Part shown: positions 62,729-64,000 of the stretch, in pieces
Layout of the letters: each line of letters opens with the position of its first letter
How positions within the stretch are numbered: the first letter of the stretch is position 1
Source of the DNA: Phycisphaerales bacterium PN19_bin_20
GTDB lineage: Bacteria; Planctomycetota; Phycisphaerae; Phycisphaerales; UBA1924
Length of the DNA: 64,000 nt
Reading direction: 5' to 3'
NCBI GenBank assembly: GCA_021173225.1
Contig: JAJOLK010000001.1
Coordinates: 62,001-126,000, forward strand
Notes under the pieces: model-generated
What the model saw: only the letters and a program-made list of their open reading frames with translations
Databases searched by the model: none
Told to the model about the DNA's origin: nothing
Program-made: the position numbers and the translations under genes

Positions 62729-63091
62729 GCGGTGGGGGGGTGGAGGCTGGTGGGGTGCCGCGCGTGAGGGGGCGCGGCGCGGCAGGTGGAGGCGGGTGGG
62801 GACGCGCTGAGTTGAGGTGGCGGCGATGCCGTCATCCTGTTCTTCTACCTACTCAACCGTACCGAGCGACGCTGGTTGGTTGTGATGCCAAGAGATGAGC
62901 CGTCGCTGCTAGTTCGAAATTTGGAGCAGGGCGAAGCCGAAAGGCTGATCGCATCTGAGCCCAAGCAGTAATAATATGGGCACGTGACGAGTTGCTGGAC
63001 AAGCGGCACTTGCTATTGCCTAACTAAAGAGAGCGAGCAGCACTTGTGGAAGGTTGTTTCCGAACCGCGGCAATGCATCCGTCGCGCCATC
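62729..63091. other. Convergent gap with gene remnant
   Basis: This 363-base gap is less GC-rich than the neighbours from about 62835 on. It contains a 46-codon coherent open stretch (62831-62971, described separately) and no terminator that I can see. Confidence 0.5.
62816..62971 (+). pseudogene. Possible C-terminal gene fragment
   Basis: Starting after an in-frame stop at 62813, the frame reads GGGDAVILFFYLLNRTERR, then WLVVMPRDEP and a Glu/Leu-rich end with a TAA. Composition is unlike the local noncoding DNA (hydrophobic then charged, no Arg/Pro runs). There is no good start codon or ribosome site, so it looks like the end of a lost gene or a very short protein starting at GTG/ATG inside. 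Not recognised. Confidence 0.3.
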
Positions 63092-64000
63092 TCACGGCGG
63101 GTCGGGCGTCGGGCTCGGCTCAATTGCCGGTGCGTCCTTGGACGGGGCATCTGCGGGCGGCTTGCCATCGGGGGCCAGAGTGGGGGCCCGCACCGGGGCG
63201 GGTCTGCGATACCCGGCGGCAAGGGGGTTGTCGAACAGCCCGGGGCTGAAGCGCAGCGAGTCGCTATCGCGGTGCGGTTCGAGTGGCCCGGTCAGCCCGG
63301 CACGCTGGATCGAGCCGTTCATCGCGGAGGGCGCGGCTTCTTCGAGCAGCACGCCCTCGACCTTGCCGTCAACATTGCCCCAGCGGATCAGGTGAACCGG
63401 GCGGGCCTGCGGGTCACTGAGCAGAACCCAGTCGGCGCTATTGCTAAGGCTGGAACGCTCGTAAAGGTTCTTGATGGTAAAGACGATCGCGCCTCCGAAT
63501 TTGGCGCTGGCCTTGGCGGGGGCGCGTTTCTCATCGCCGACATCTTCACCCCAGGTGCACCCATAGCCGTTGAAGACCACGGCGGTCTGACCGGGCTTGA
63601 GCATGCAGGGCGGGAAGGTGAACCTGACGGCCCCGCTGCGCGGCGCGCCAGACTTTGACTTTTCGCTGCCGCGTTTGTCGGTGATGGTCCAGCCGCGCAG
63701 GTCGATGGGCTTGTTGTGCGGGTTGACGATCTCGATGAACTCATCGCCTGAGACCTGTCGGACGCCGTCGGCGTTCGCGTCGCCATCGGCGCCGGTGGGC
63801 ACGGCGTAAAGGATCTCGGTGATCAGCGGTGCCGGGAACGGGACCAGCGCGGCGGGTGCGGTGGGTGCGGGCTTGTTGACCTTGCTCGGCGCTGGTGCCT
63901 TTGGTGGCGTGTCGCCCGAGGGATTTTGCGCGCGTGCCAGTGGGCTCAGCACTGGTAGCGAGGCGATAAGTGCCAGGGCGACCAGCTCGGCGACGTGGGG
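63092..64000 (-). CDS. Secreted lamin-tail-domain protein (5' end outside window)
   Basis: The frame is open to the window edge: ELVALALIASLPVLSPLARAQ is a signal peptide starting beyond 64000, so a start at 63952 would cut it. A Pro/Ala/Lys-rich linker leads to LITEILYAV, then GDEFIEIVNPHNKPIDLRGW, the hallmark of the lamin tail (LTD) fold, followed by FPPCMLKPGQTAVVFNG and a GAIVFTIKN segment. LTD domains are found in secreted bacterial proteins, often joined to nucleases. The C-terminal ~70 residues are Pro/Ala-rich. No catalytic domain seen in the visible part. Confidence 0.8.
   Translation of the reverse strand, partial: PHVAELVALALIASLPVLSPLARAQNPSGDTPPKAPAPSKVNKPAPTAPAALVPFPAPLITEILYAVPTGADGDANADGVRQVSGDEFIEIVNPHNKPIDLRGWTITDKRGSEKSKSGAPRSGAVRFTFPPCMLKPGQTAVVFNGYGCTWGEDVGDEKRAPAKASAKFGGAIVFTIKNLYERSSLSNSADWVLLSDPQARPVHLIRWGNVDGKVEGVLLEEAAPSAMNGSIQRAGLTGPLEPHRDSDSLRFSPGLFDNPLAAGYRRPAPVRAPTLAPDGKPPADAPSKDAPAIEPSPTPDPP

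Overview
The window is high-GC DNA (about two-thirds G+C by eye) and reads as chromosome of a planctomycete, most likely class Phycisphaerae. The best evidence is a set of secreted proteins ending in the Phycisphaerae-style 'GC-type' dockerin (paired ADGELTADD-like units, usually closed by Gly-Cys), two proteins with a Pro-Thr-Pro-Gly / hydrophobic / poly-Arg C-terminal sorting tail, and a pseudopilin with the GFTLIE signature. Most genes are housekeeping. I see no insertion sequence, prophage, CRISPR array or rRNA. Both end genes run off the window.

Layout. 1-7900: four consecutive same-strand genes for secreted dockerin-bearing proteins, the first truncated. 8136-12254: a 1372-residue secreted protein with four divergent copies of one domain and a sorting tail. 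12581-16893: membrane-anchored coiled-coil protein, pyrE, a small secreted protein, an orphan half-dockerin remnant and sixA. 17191-24872: queD, gyrB, queE, a TPR-YggX fusion, pyrD and a small sorting-tail protein. 25361-34450: smc, a BFD-like ferredoxin and a tightly overlapping murE-murF-mraY operon. 34504-44475: an unrecognised gene, glutamate dehydrogenase, a receiver-like protein, ffh, leuS and thrC. 44522-52459: ligA, a frameshifted ppx, tRNA-Gln, a glmU-prs gene fusion, rplY and pth, then tRNA-Leu on the other strand. 52668-64000: a FliN-like protein, a GH15 glucoamylase-like enzyme, an M20 peptidase, a pseudopilin cluster, purA-uppS-cdsA and a truncated lamin-tail-domain protein.

How the genes fit together. 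Peptidoglycan and envelope synthesis is represented by murE, murF, mraY, uppS, cdsA and the GlmU half of the fusion. Nucleotide synthesis is represented by pyrE, pyrD, purA and the Prs half of the fusion. Translation and export are served by leuS, pth, rplY, ffh and two tRNAs, and queuosine synthesis by queD and queE. The most striking item is the 610-residue GlmU-Prs fusion. It keeps the UDP-GlcNAc pyrophosphorylase domain, lacks the GlmU acetyltransferase domain, and is joined in frame to a full-length PRPP synthetase. It is followed by rplY(ctc) and pth, the gene order of the Bacillus gcaD-prs-ctc-spoVC region.

Intergenic DNA is unusually rich in short tandem repeats with 13-, 15- and 17-base units, and carries at least two, probably three, copies of a dispersed repeat. 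Similar slippage-type repeats occur inside gyrB, ligA, rplY and the gene at 15010.
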